A program made the position numbers and the translations under genes. A stretch of DNA of 64,000 nucleotides from Trachythela sp. YZ-2020 (lineage: Eukaryota > Cnidaria > Anthozoa > Malacalcyonacea > Clavulariidae), in NCBI GenBank assembly GCA_016169945.1, contig JADLSH010000367.1:4152001-4216000 (forward strand). Reading direction: 5' to 3'. Position 1 is the first letter of the stretch, and every line of letters starts with the position of its first letter. Positions 25,026 through 40,000 of this stretch are shown in pieces. Below the pieces are notes generated by a model that saw nothing but the letters and a program-made list of their open reading frames with translations, did not search any database and was not told the DNA's origin.

Positions 25026-28000
25026 ATGGCCGAAAATGGCGAGGGAAGTGAACTACGATATGCCGCAGAAAGATGTGATATTCTTGCAAAAATAAAATCT
25101 ACCGTCGATGGTTTGTTAGCCAGTGGTTCACATGTAACATGGTCTACATACGGAGGGCTGGCAAGAATTTCTGACAATGTCGAGCAAGTTTTAATTCATG
25201 GATCTCGTATTGTTGTGGTGAGTATACAGTATTATAAATTTATAATAATACTATAAAAATAGATTGAAGTGCAAAATCATTTAGCAAAAATATCACATAA
25301 TTGTTTGAATCATTCGTAGAATAAATATATTTATTATATAAACATAAGTGTTATATAGAGTTTTATGCCACTGAGAAAAATCGTATTTTAACACACGTAA
25401 AAAATACGATATTTTTACGTGTGAAATATCATTTTGCAAAGCCAATCAAAAACCCTATACTATTTGTACTTACTTTGTTGTTTTTTGTTTGAGTTTTCTA
25501 TATGAATTGTCGTTTGTTTGTAATTGTTTACAAATAAATAAACAGAAGAGTTACGTGCTTGAATTCGTGTTGAAGAGAATATTGCTTCACTTGTTCGCCA
25601 TTGCTGCACTGTCGCTAATATTCCTCTTCAACACTCGAAATAAATTCCATATTTCCGCGCAACCATGTAATATTCTCTATTTATGTGAATATTGAATTTT
25701 ATTACATCTAATCCCAGTTTCAAACTACTGTGATTTCGTGAATTTTCATTTTGGTAAGGAGCTTTAGCCTTCTATACTGTATATTAAAATTATATATTTT
25801 AAAAACAATGCACCTATCAATGTAAATTCTGGGTGAGGGGTGCGGGCAACAGGTGGGGATTTGACAAAAGATTATTTGAGTAAAATTCCTGTATGGGTGA
25901 CTAGACAAATATTGATCAATCAAATCTATCAAAAAACACTTTATATGGGGACAGTTTAAATCCACATAATATTATACCAACAATCTGACAAAGGAACCAT
26001 TCCAGAAGGAGAAAGAGCCTCGGAACAATATCCCCTCAAATATTCCCATCCCCAGCATCACATTGATGTTAGAATTCACAATGGCTGGGATGAGTTTTCA
26101 AGGCAAATCCTTGCCCCTTACCCACACTCCCCTCTCACACTCCCCTCACCCAGGATTTACATTAGTAGGTGCAGCATTTATAAGCTAGCTGCTGCCCTGC
26201 CCTGCCTGTACATTTAGGGATTTTGTACATAGAGTCATAGACATGTTCCATGAATGGGGGAGGGGAAGGTTAGCTCAGAATCCTTGATTACAAAGTAACT
26301 AAACATTAAATGGTCTGTGATAGGGTTGAGGGAGGGGTGAAAGCAATTGTGGAACAAGTCCATCTAGCAGATGATTTTAACCCCTTTTAATTGTTTTTTT
26401 TAACCCCAAGTAATAATAAAATAATTTGCCATGTTTCTCAATATTCCAACACACATTTTAATTTGACCTTAGGGACTTGCCATAAATTAGCAGGGGACAG
26501 GAGGGGAGGTGGACATTTTCAATGGACAATAAATTGATGAAAATAATATGACCCTCCCCATGTACGAGTTGGAAAATTTGTGACCCTAACCTGGAGCTTG
26601 TCTGACCCTCCCCCTGCAGATATAATATCCCATAGTTGTTTTACAGCAGTAGCATGAAAATGTTTCAAAGAAGAGAACAATAAGCAGCAGCATAGGCAGG
26701 GATACTAACTAGGATACTTACTTAATCAATCAAGCAAAAATGCTAGGGGGTTCAAAGGGCATGATCCCCCGGTCGGGAATTTTTGAATTTCTAGGGTCTT
26801 GAAAACTTACAACATTTCTCACATTCTGAGACGAGTTCTGAAGAAAAATCATAACCATCAACAAAATAAATTTAAGTAGTTTAATTTTGTTAGATCAACC
26901 AAAACAGAGCATGGAAACGTCAGAGTATCTTCATTCGAGACATTGTAGCAGGGCTTTCAAGGTCAAAAATTTGCGCGCGCGCTTGATCGCGCGTGCAATT
27001 CTTGCTGCGCGCGCGATCTTAATATTCAATAAATAAGGTGTTTTTACATTTTTCCCAGCGCTATTTTTAGTAACTTTAGAAAAACAAACATACACACCCA
27101 AATAAGCGTATTTTTCAGTGTTTAAACTTGAATTACGTAACGAAACAAAGTACACGTAACAAAGACTACAAAGTAAATGATATAACAATTGTACTGTTAA
27201 TTCTTTCTAAAGTTTACTACTAAATTCATACCAAGGACATATAAGTGAATATTGTGTTCAATATAAGTGATTATTTCTTATAAAAAATAGCGAATGTCTG
27301 AAGGTATAGTTAAAAGCTCATTTAGTTCAGCATTTAGTTCAGCGCCAGGCTAGTTAAAGTTAAACGCCTTAAGGTGTCAACGTAAACAACGTGAAAAATA
27401 AAAATTTGGCGCCTGGCGTAACAGATTATACTTTCTTCCCCCAACTCAAAAAAGTAGAAAGTTCTACTTTGCTACCTTTACCTTTGCTTGTCATCTAAAA
27501 TTATCGCAGATTGAAAGCACCATTCGCTAAACGCCCGATCACACGAAGAGAAATTCGAAAGTAATCTGATAACACCTCGCGGATTTTGTAACACTTTTAA
27601 GTGACAACGTAATTTGCATAGAGTGAAAAGGTTTTTACAAAACATTGTTTTTGATTGCTTTAGAAATTTATTTGCTTAAAGACTATTGGTTTGCTCCGCG
27701 GAGAAACTCAAAACAAATAAGACGAATATTTCAACAACATTAGCGTCGCTCCAATGTCTGATATTCGCGCGCGCGATCAATCGCTCGCCCAATTGAGTCT
27801 GGGCACGTGTGCGCGCGCGATCGCGCGCCCCCCATTGAAAGCTCTGTTATAGCCACATTAATTCTGGATGTGTATAGTAATAGTAATTTGTTCAGTGCTT
27901 TTGTCTTCATGCATGGTTGTTGTTTTGTATTCTTGTCATACTTCTCTTTGACTTTATGATCACATTGGCATAATTTTTGTGACCCTCCCAGCTTTTCTGT

Positions 28001-31000
28001 CTATCTTTTCATGACTTTTGAAGGCCTCAAAATCTTATGACCCTCTCCTGTTTTTTACCTTCCCTCTCCACCTGTTAATTTATGGCAAGTCCCTTGGGTC
28101 ATATGGCGTGGTAATTTGCATTAATAACGTTGTACATAAGATATCCTATGTACATAAGTATCCAGTACACCCAGGAATTAATTAGCTTAGCAACTAGCTT
28201 AGTTATCTCACGAGAAGAAGGATTTTCAAATCTTAAAAGACAAATGTACATATTAGATATTGTTCCAAATTTGAGAATGTTTACTGGTAAGTATTTTAGA
28301 CTATACGCTTTTTCTCAACAGACTCCCTTAGCAATCTTCTCAATGTTAAGAGCGTTTTTCCCTATTAATCCACGGTGCAGATATTTGTTTTTCGCGTCGC
28401 ACGAAGAAATTTGCCTATAGTGGTAAACCGACCTAGTTCAGCCTCGCTTCGCCTATTGGTGATAGAGAGAGAGAATGCTGTGGAGAGTGGAGACGCCTGT
28501 GTACGAGGCATATATTTTTGACAAAATGGCAAAATGTAAACAAAATATTCTGATGAAATATTATAAATTGCGTAATATATCAAACATCTGATCCGATGTT
28601 CTGATTGCACGATTTTCCTCACACCTACGCTGTCCCACTGACTGCTAATCCGAATATCATTCTTGGTTCCGACCAATTTGCCGACTGGTGTAAATTTATT
28701 GGGGAGGTGGCACACACACACACACACACCCGCCCGCTCGCTACGGCCCTGGTTAATGATGGTGAAGAAAGTACATAAAACTATAAAGGGCTGAGCCGAG
28801 TCAGCCGACTATAGCAAGTTTTGGCTCGTCACATAATTATTTCACATTTTTATGGAGATATTTTGCAGGCACATTATCAAATAGTTTTTGCGGTCCCAGA
28901 CACACAAAAAAGTTATCGATCCGACCCCTGGTCCTTTTCAAGGAGAAAAGTCAGTTTTCATCTCAGTTATTTTGTAGTTACAAATTACGTGTTCTCCCCA
29001 GAATTACGTACAGAATGACCATCCCTTAGGCTTAGTAGTTGGTAGAGTCAATAATATCCTAGACTGGTTTATTTCTTTATTTATTTAAAAATATTCTGGT
29101 TGATTGGCGTGTTCCGACAACTCTATAAATCAATATGCAGTAAAGCTGCCAAAATATGGAGTTTCATAAATTGAGAAGGAGATACATGTATAATCAGTCG
29201 TAGCAAAAGATATTCTTATTGAAAGATTTCATCTACAATGAACGGAAACTACATACTCAGTGTACATAATACGCACGATCGCAAAGTTGCATGGTTGAAA
29301 ATTCATCCAAAACACTGATTTTGAGTGACAATGGAATACATGGAGTACCATTTTTGAAACCTAACAAAAACGAAGTTAGTACAGTCTATCATTTCTGCTT
29401 TATTTTTCGCTGAATAAAGTTCAAATGGTTCAACACAGTGTACTTAAGATCAAGTTCGTGCTACATTACTTATGCTCGTGTATACTGAACTCCACAATGT
29501 GATTTTAATTTGATTAGTACCCAAAATATTGACTACAGCATGTTGATACTGCCTCGTCCCCAGGCGCTTTTAGCTAATAAAAAGACTAATTACGCAATAC
29601 GAGAACTTCAATACGAGTCACTATATTGAAAGGTTTACATGAAGTATTGCATTGCGACGAAGGATGTCCATATCCCATCTTCCTTTGCGCGCACATAAAC
29701 GCAATGCAATACTTCATGTAAACCTTTCAATATAGTGACTCGTATTTCGTAATTAGTCATTTTGTTAGCTAACAGCGCCTGGGGACGAGGCACATGTTGA
29801 TAGACAACGTGGATGCACCGACACTTTACAGAAGTTGCAACTTAGCGCAGGCGGTAAGGAAGATGAGAGGTTTCGAAGAGCTAGTCGAGAAGGCAAATGT
29901 AAGGTCGCGAAGTATATGAAGGCGTAGACTGAATAGCATCCCGAACTGTCGTGTACGTGGCTCTGTATACGTCGATGCTATGCGCTGTGCTCTTTATGTT
30001 TTCGTATGGTTTTAAATTATGGCGTAGTTGAGGCAGATACAACATATTTGCCATTGTGTCCGGTCAGTTCCAATATAATTGTGACCGACCAAGCATGATT
30101 TCTGCCCGGCCAACACCCACAAATATGGTCCATCTCGCTTTCAGAAACAAAGAAAATGCAACGCAACAAAAAGGGTAAATATTCTTAATTTTGGGCATGT
30201 CGCTCGGTAGGACTGAATGTTGATGGTGTTTGTAGATGGAAATTATATAAATATGTAAAATATAATTTTCGCTCGAAATTACCATATACAAACACCAACA
30301 ACATTCAGTCATGGAGCGAGATGCCCAAAATTTAGTATATTTACCCTTATACCAAACACTGGCATCACCCTTATATGGTATATATATATACATGAAATTG
30401 TGGTTAGCTCTTGACAGCTGGACTCTGTAGCTCACTTGTCAGAGCGCTACACCGGAGCTGCAGGGCCGCAGGTTCGATTCCTGCCAGAGCTGGGCCTATA
30501 GTTGCATTTTTCGCAACTGCTCCGGGTTAGGTTAGATTTCGCTCGAAATTTCCATATACAAACACCAACAACGCAACAAAAAGGCCTAATATCTGTGCCT
30601 TTTTGTTGTGCCTATCATACTAAATTCTTACCTGGAAAAAATTTTTGAAATGCTATTTCCAGCTAGGATCAATACTATTTCCATAGTAAGGATTTTGAAA
30701 AAAAATTCCAACTGGTCCTTTGGCCTATTTTTGGCGTATTCATATAGACTCATATTTGTGCCTATCATATTCTACGCTATTATCCTGGTACTGATGCATG
30801 CATAACTCCCTTCAATAGATAACTTAGTTCGAAATTGTGTTTACGCATTCATGTTGTGAAACAAAGCGTCAAACATGCATGGCGTCAAACAAAGAGTCTA
30901 GTTTTGCAGTGAGATAATATAACCTGTTGGGAAGCCTCTCAATGTTATTCTTCGTCCCTGGACCTCATTAGGGAGGCAGACGTCCGTGGTGTCGCTCGCC

Positions 31001-34000
31001 TAGCCTAGCTTCATTTTAAGATTTGGTACCTCACCACAAAATACAGTATAATCTACAGGCATTTTTCTTTTAATTTTATAGAAACGAGGACGCAACAAGC
31101 TTGGTGTTACTGATCTGTTGAGCTGTTTAATAGAGATCAGTCGTAAAAAGGACAGTGGGGAGGATAACATTACTAGCGTTAATCAATGGATTCAGAAATC
31201 ATTGTTGAATCACACCTTATCTGGAAATTTAGTCGTGTTTACAAATACGAAAAATCGTATAAAGAACTACTATTACAGTACGTATATGTAAAGAGTTTTG
31301 CTATTTTGCATGCAACAAGCAGTCATCGGGGCAGGGCCTACGTTATTCTACTATTTAAGTGAAATATTATTCTAAAGCTAATCACTGGCATAGTTTTGTG
31401 AGCTTTTCGTGGTAATTTCCTACGCTTTTCCCCCCTCGAGCTGGGAACGCCAGAATTTTGAACATTTGAACGTGCGAGTGCGTGTCCTAATTGTGTCTAA
31501 TTTGTTACCAGATTGTGTTTTCTGTTTTCCTAGAGTTCGCGTTCCTCCGAAGTGCGCCACATTTTCGTGCCCTACAACAGTGTCTTAGAGCTATCGAGGA
31601 AGATAATCCATTGCTTCCTACCACCATTGATTATACATTGGTAAGATTTTTAACACTTCATAACATTGTTCACTATTGTCCATGCCACAGCGTAACCATT
31701 GGCATTACCGCATATGCATGTAGGAAGATATTTCAAGTGAGTAAGGAGAACATTTTCATCTGTGGTAATAATTTTGGAGTTTATAAAAAGATAGTATTGA
31801 ACTCGATTAACAAATGGCATGTGAATTTGGCAACAAAAATGTGTACGATCTACAGTATTAAGACCCGTTCAAACGACGCCAACATCGTCCAACATTGTTG
31901 GTCCAACAATGTTGGACGATGTTGCATAATGTTGGATGAAAATTTTAAACAAAGTCAAACCTGATCCAACATCTTCCAACATCAGCCAACATTACCCAAC
32001 ACAGTGTTCAAACGAGACCAACAATGTTGCAACCAACAATGTAGGATGATGTTGGACCAACAATGTTGGCTTCGTTTGAACGGGCATTTATATACCTTTT
32101 CTACACAGCCCTTGCAAGTGACGCACAACTCGTAAGTGTTTTGCTTCCGACATTTTGGGTGGCAAATTCCACTGTGCAAATTAAAACGAATTAAAATGAA
32201 ATCCAGCATGGCTGACATTAATACGTACGCCAACGTTCCTTAATAACTCGAGTTCTAGACGTGCTACTGTAAAACAACGAACTGTACGCCAAAATACTCC
32301 TCGTTGTTCAAGGATTCTAGTGAGATCTATAGCGCTTGTTTTATAACTCTCAGTATTTCGCAAGATACAATCACTTCGGCGGATTATTTAGCATGACGTA
32401 ATATTCTCGTGTGACTGTAAAAGCCGAATAACGTCTACTTTAGCTCAATAAAAGTTTCTCTAACCAGCAGATTAGATCAATTTGTGCTAATATTTTCAGT
32501 ATTTGCGGTGCATGACACGTTATTTTAAGTTTATAGAGCTAAACTACAGTATACTACTCTTATGATTTGTTATGACTTCCTAGTTAAATAAAGAAAGATA
32601 TTTAGAAGTTTTTCGCAAGAAACTCTGTGATGGTTCATTAAATGATGACAACTCTTCGTGTGACTCCATGAGTGAAAATGAAGAACCTGTGCGGTCCAAT
32701 CGTGTACCAAGCGCAACCTCTGACACTTCCTCGTTACAAGGTTTACAGAAAGACAGACGTAGTGTAACGGAGGATTCTGACCTCTCATCATTAAACGACG
32801 GTCGAGACGAGATTTTCGTGCCTAAATCATCACGGCTTAGTATAACACAGAAGAATAAATCCAAATTTAATGAAACAATCTTGGCAACTGCAGCATTCAC
32901 AGCAGCCACTGAACCTGTGGATGTTCAAAATGAAGTACGGTGGTTTGAAGGAGGGTTACCTACGAAACCTTATGAAGAAGACGATACCAAAACATTACTA
33001 TGTAATTTTCGCACTGAATCTGATAGACTTCTTAGAAGACCAAGCAAGGAATCAATATCTTCAACTTCGACAATTGAAAGTTTAACTTTTGACTCGAAAA
33101 ATAACGAGAACAAAAACATGTCGGGATTAAGTGAACATGAAAAGAAAAAGAAACTGGGTCATTATCGCTCGAAATCTGATCAGTTTCGCCGTTTTCGGCC
33201 ATTTGGAACAACAAAGCAGCCACCTTACGATGGAGGAGGAAATGGATCAAAAAATGACATTGACTCACTTTCCACATCTTTGCCAACAAACTCGGACGTC
33301 GCAGGTAGGCGAATTTAGGTGGATCGAGTCATGAGAAAATTTATGAACATTTTCGAATTACTGTTAATAATATAGACGTTATTGGTATATAATGCTTACC
33401 TGAGCTCACTAAATTTTGTATGCTTTAATTTAGAGTTTTACGGTGGTGGTTTAGGATCGCCATATTCATCTCGTACAAGTCAAAATCCTGTTCTTGGTTT
33501 CCTGTCGTCAAGGGAATATGACTCATGTCAGGAGTTTGATCGAGTAAGATCATGTTGTTTACTTTCTACAATCATATAGTACTATGTTGGCGCGGTCTAA
33601 TATATTTATGGTAAATATTTTGGAAAAGAATTACGTACTACTACGTTTTCGAGGTAAAAAATAACAAATTAGTAACGATGGTTGGTCATGTAGGATTACA
33701 AGTAAATCCACATGATGTACGTCATCCTTTCATAGAATAGTCGCTGCTTGTTCCGTTGTGTTCTTTCGTGCTGTATGTATAGGTAATAGTATGGTTTCGA
33801 GTGCAATTTGGAAAAAACATGCACGAGTGAGTTTTTCAAAGACGATCAAAATTGCACGAGTCCGAAGGACGAGTGCAATTTGACGTCTTTGAAAACTCAC
33901 GAGTGTTTGTTTTTCCAAATTTCACGAGAAACCATACTATTACTTATTAATAATATACATACTATTACTTATTAATAATGTACACTTGTGCACTCACCTA

Positions 34001-37000
34001 CGCCGTTTAAGCATTGTTTTCGTTGCTTGTTAGCAAACGTTTTCAGTCTATGTGCTCCTTGAACATAAATTGTTGTATTCACGTACGATTTTCCATTGAA
34101 AGTGTAGAAAAAGTCGTCAAAAAGTGAAAATTTACATTGCTAATATCCGCCGCCATGTTGATTTTTCTTGCCTCGTTTCCAGGCTCTGATCTTGTTTTGT
34201 TAATTTGCACCACTGTAATTGCACAGTGTGCAATCTCAAAAATAATTGCACTGCTCTTAGCCAATCAGAATTGAGTAATTTTTTCATCTATATTATTAAT
34301 ACAGTTAAATATTATATCCTGTGATCTGCATATGTAATATGGCAAACTGATGAATTGCTAATTCGATATTTACCTTGTTTTACACCGTGAATTGCTAAAT
34401 GCGATATTTACTTTATTTAGGAAAATGCGCACTTCAGCATCTCCGAAGCTCTTATTTGTGCCATTGAACAGGTAAAAATGTCATTAGAATATAATGCTAT
34501 GGAAGCATGGTGTTTGTTTGGGTTGTTGGGAATATAGTATTGTTGGGGTTTCCTTAATACAAGCACTACCGCGTTGCAAATAGTGATCCTACGGCAGATC
34601 ATCAGAGTGGGATCATCATTATGTGTTGTTTTAGTCCTATCGTTCCATATTTCATGTGGTGACAAATTTGTTTCGTATATATATATTTATTATATAGTAT
34701 ACAGTAAGATATGGAAAATATGCCGTGACATATTTTCCATATCTTCACTAGTGAGGATATCGATCACGTGATCATTTCCCGCCAATGGCTTTGTGTTTTG
34801 AAGTTGTCAATTTCACGATGACTATATAATAAAAAGAACATTACACGGTGGCTTGAAGATATGAATTTTCTCATTCGCTGCGCTCATTCGTAAAATATTG
34901 TTTTCACCACTCGAAGATAAAATTCATATCTTCGCGCCGCCGTGTAATATCCTCTATAAATTGATCAATTTAGATGAAATGTGAGACTGCTCATGATTCA
35001 GATCTGGATGATGAAGAAGAAGATGATGAAAGTGATGAAGAAATCATGCAACTTCGCGCTAAAATCAAGAAGAAAAAAATGGCGAGGAAAAAACGCTGGA
35101 AAAAAGAAGAGCTATTCTTCAATGATACAGTGTCTTCCTCTAACAAGAGCACTTGCACTAGTGTATCATCTGGATCACCTCGATCTAGTCTTTCATCAAG
35201 TATGTTCATTTCGTTGTTTCTTTACGGACAAAAGCTACTAATTGAAAAGTATTGATCTGCTTAAAATGCCTGGGTAATATTCTGATTATTCAGGCTGTGC
35301 CCTTACCCAAATTTGGCAAAATCCTGGCTTTCCAAACGTAGGCATTGACCGGATTTTGATTTATTATCATGCATCTACAAACTAAACTACATGTTGTTAA
35401 CCATTGTCTATGTTGCAGCTTTCCCTTTCTCCGCTACCAATCTCATCTCGAAATGCCTTTCTCGAGTGTTTATATACCCGAGTATTCCAACACTAATCCA
35501 CGGTAGTTTATTTACAGTTTACTGTAAAGTATTCGGGGTCTGTATATGTCTGCTGTATATATAACTGACCGTTTTGGTTTTCTTACACCATAGGAGAACC
35601 ATCGAAATCAGTTGACAGTGACTACAATTCAAGTACTGAATTACCCAGTCCTGAGAGTAGTAAATCACAGAAGCGTATAGAGAAACAAGATTTGATTCCA
35701 TGTAACACATCATTAGACACTTCGTCTCTCGAGACAAGTGGCTCGCCGATCTCCGCTGAACAGGTTGCGTTGTGTTTGCTGGAGAAAGTTGCATCAAGAA
35801 AAAACTTAACTTCAGAAGATTTAAAATGGATGGTATCAGAACACGATGTTCCACAAAGCTTATTACCTTTACCCACCGCTGTTCCTATATCACCTGATGA
35901 TGAGCTGTATGATACAACTGAACACTTTGATAGAAGAACATCCTTACCAGTAAGAAATGGATATTTATCGTGTATTGTAAATAGGACACTATAGGCGATC
36001 CGAACATCAAAACCTGGCTGTAACCTTACGTAAAACGTAAACTAAAAATCTTTCGCATGTCGTTCGTTGAATATTTTTTTCATTTTTCCAGTGTCGTCTC
36101 AGAGGAAATCTAGAATGGGCTCCTCCAAGACAGCAAATCATTTTTAGCATTCCATCCAATCCAAAGTAAGCTTTATCTCTTCATTTTTGTGTTGTTTTGC
36201 TGTAATATTAGGGGTGGACCTGAATGACATCGACTAAGCACAGAAACGTTTTTTGTGACCTATAGTCTATTTTTCTAGACGTAAAGAAGCGATGACAAAG
36301 CAAGGATATCGTTGTGCTGGATGTGGAATGCGTATTGATCCAGGTAAACAATATGAGAACGTCATTTTACTGATCATATATGTGGAAATAAGTTACTAAC
36401 TTTACAACTTGGATTTTTATACCGAATATTTTAAACAAAGGCAAAGTACTAGATACAAATTAAAGCAGCTGCTTTGTTGGGCCACACGTTTGTTAACTGA
36501 AACAGGTTACTTACTTGCTCGTGTGGAATGTTAGTGTAAATTGATCTCTTATCAAGACTTAACCACACTTTTGTTTTTCCCCGTGTAGGATACGTGAAAC
36601 GATTCCGCTACTGCAACTATTTAGGGAAATATTTCTGCAATACTTGTCATTCTTCAAAACCGACATTCATTCCTGCTCGTATTATTCAGAGATGGGACTT
36701 CAAAGAATATCCTTTTAAATGTGAAATAGTCCTTCTATTTTACTTCTTTTAATATTTTCCTTTATTTAAATGCTTTTTCAGTCTGACAAGTGCCCGGACT
36801 CACCAAATTTTGATCTACAAAAGGCCGTTACGATACATTTCCAGGTGGTCCTCGGTCGTGCCTTCCCTCAGAAATTTTTTTGAATTTTGGCTCTCTGAAA
36901 CAGTAATTCCCCCTTTTTGACAGAGTTTGGGTAAGTTTTGAAGTCCAAGTATTTTTGTCTCAAAACGTAGGCAGTCTAAATTGCGACCTACCGGCTATAG

Positions 37001-40000
37001 CTTGGTAAGACTATTGGCAAGCTTATGCTGACGCCCACCTTTTCCTATCATTTCTAAAGCGATTCATTCCACATCCGTAATACTTTCCTTAACAATGTTT
37101 AAATATGAAGTATCTAATTTTGCTCGAGATTTGCTTAGCAGAGTTCATAACGATCCGCTATTCAATATTTTGGCTATCAATAAGACGCTGTATAAAAAAG
37201 TGAAGGAAATCGATGATGTTAAGGTTGGGTGAATCTAAACTGTTTTAAATATACTGTAGTTATCCGTTGGCTAGTTTTGCGTTTCTTCCTTCCCATGGAC
37301 TTCGCTGAGTTTCTGGGCTTTTAGTCTTGAGAAGGCGTTCACTCACCCGCACAATGGCAATTGGTTAGGGTTAGGGTAGGTTTTAGGGTTAGGGTTAGGG
37401 TTAGGGTAGGTTTTAGGGTTAGGGTCAGTTACAAGGCTATTTTACATTTCTTCAAACTTGAAAAAATGACGTCACGTCAGTATGGAAGATGGAAACAAGT
37501 GGCGACCAACGCAAAGAAATGCACAATTACAAATAAAATACATGATAAATACATTTAAAACAAGAAATAACATTTAATAATCATGTTATTTCTTGTTAAA
37601 AAGAATAATGTGGTTGTAAGCATTGAAGAAGTTATTATCATTGTTAAGATGTAGAAATTATAGTTAGTGTTTCCTTGAACTGAAGGAAGCAGCTTGAAGC
37701 GTCACAAAAGTTTGAATATATGAAGCTTTTCAAGAATGAACAGCTGTACAAAGATGTACTGTACCTTGTCGAGTAGCACATGTTTAGTCAAACTAATTAT
37801 TTTTTTCTAATATTTTAGTATTTACGCCTTCAACTTCACTACCTGGCGTCATTTTTACGAACTTGTCGATATGCTGTCAAGTAAGATTTGATTTGAAATA
37901 AACTCTTCGAAGCACTTTGCATTTGCAAACATTTTCACTGTTGTCGTTATCGGCACCGTTTTCCTCTTTACGTAGCAAAATATTTCTTATAGGTAGTGGA
38001 ACCCCACTATTAAGACTTTAACCTTTGTACTCTATTACTCTAATATACTGTTAATTAATTCCCGTAGCAAAAATTCCATTGTTATACTAACTGCACAGCC
38101 TCGTACCCAGGCGCTTTTATTAAAGGAAAAAAAATCGCGTTCAGCTAATTTATAGAGAACAGTGGTTGAGATTAGCGAGCGCGCGCCCAAGCACCCCCGC
38201 GCGCTCGCTAATCTCAGCCACTGCTCTCTATAAATTAGCTGAACGCGATTTTTTCCCTTTAATAAAAGCGCCTGGGTACGAGGCTGCTAATAACTGCACA
38301 TGTAGCTTGATGAACTTGTTTCCTGTCCTGGTTTTAAGCTATAGTATCACACATTCCTAAGTACGGTCTGTGTCAAAAGAAACATGCTTATTGGGCAAAT
38401 GCTTTTTGATGGAGTTTGTTTCAAACGTTAGTTGGTCGTCTCTTGTTACAACTTCGTACTTAAGCTTTTTCTTCAACGCTCCTCCCCATTGTATATGCCG
38501 TACCATAATATTGTAATTATATCATCTCTACTGAATACGCATGTTTACTTTTTCCACAAGGTTGTTCGAACATATAAAAGCATTACCAAATTATATTATG
38601 GACGATATTCATTTATATTCAATCCGTGACCTTTTAGAGGTAAGTTATAAACGGCAATCGTTGAACTATATGATTATCATGTAATGTGAATGTAATGGCT
38701 ATAGATCATAGCTATAGATTCATTGAAACACTGAACTCGATGAGTCTATCTACAACTGGAGTAAGATCGTCATTACTGTAGTGAAATTTTAAAAGTGAAA
38801 GTGCTATCTGAAACATGCATTGAGCTCAAAACATATTGACGTATAGATATCTTCCATATTTTAAGACGCGAGTTTGTTTAGTATGCGAGTTACGAGTGTG
38901 CGAGCCTGAAATTTTGGAAATTCGAGTTAACAAAATATGAATTCTTCGTAATATTTCTTTGGGAAGTTATAGTTACAATGATAGTTATTGAAGTCATTTG
39001 ATGAATAAAATAAGTAGTTACCAATATAAAGAAACAGATAAACCGCGATGCAAGAGACATTTTCAACAATCATTCATTTCGCTTTTTCGTGAAATTTGAT
39101 ATCACTCGTGGTGCTGTATATATGAACAGAACTGTAGAGTTGGCTGGTCTGAAATAGTTTATTAATGAGAACAGTATATATTTGATGATGCACGACACAT
39201 TTAGTAATTGCTATATAATATATGATACTATATTATTATTAAGGTTAAAAGCGGTTTATTTCGCGAACGACTTGAAAATGTGGTGAGCAATTCACTGGAT
39301 CACGTTTCAACATGTCAGGTATGAAATTTAATGAATTGGCTGAGGTTGTTTCCCCATTTGTAAAATACTGGTAATGATATGAATAGATATGAAAATGTCT
39401 TATGTTGTATTTCTATTTTCTGCAGCTTTGTCTAGCCAAAGGATTTATATGCGAGTACTGTAAAAATGGTGATGATATAATTTATCCATTTGAAGTGAAA
39501 AGATGTAGCCAATGTCAAGGTAGGTATTTCCCTTTTACCACATGTTTATGCTTTCTTTCAACAGGCAATATAGCATTGTCTTGTATACAGTTGTGTATGT
39601 AATTATTTCAAATCCAATTTTTTATACTGACAAATTTTACAAAATAATTTTAAGAACCCAAAAAAATTTTCAAGAAAAATAGCTCAACCATGTTTTTAAA
39701 CAACCTCCGCCACCTTTCTGCAGGTTTTCTACAATTACCTAAAGAATAGTAGCAGAGCTGCTCCCGATTTATCGATTAATCAATTTTTTTTGGCAATCGA
39801 TTATTCTTATTAAACAATAATCGGATCATTGACAACAACTATGCAAAGCATGATACACCTAAACTTTTTTTTCTGGAATTAGGAGAATGCGAAGAGATAA
39901 GCATTCTGGTGCCCTTATTGCAGTCAATTTAAGATGGGCCTATTGAAACAAGTTATTATTGCAAAAAACGGTCGAGTGGGAAAATTTTTTCGCGATGTTT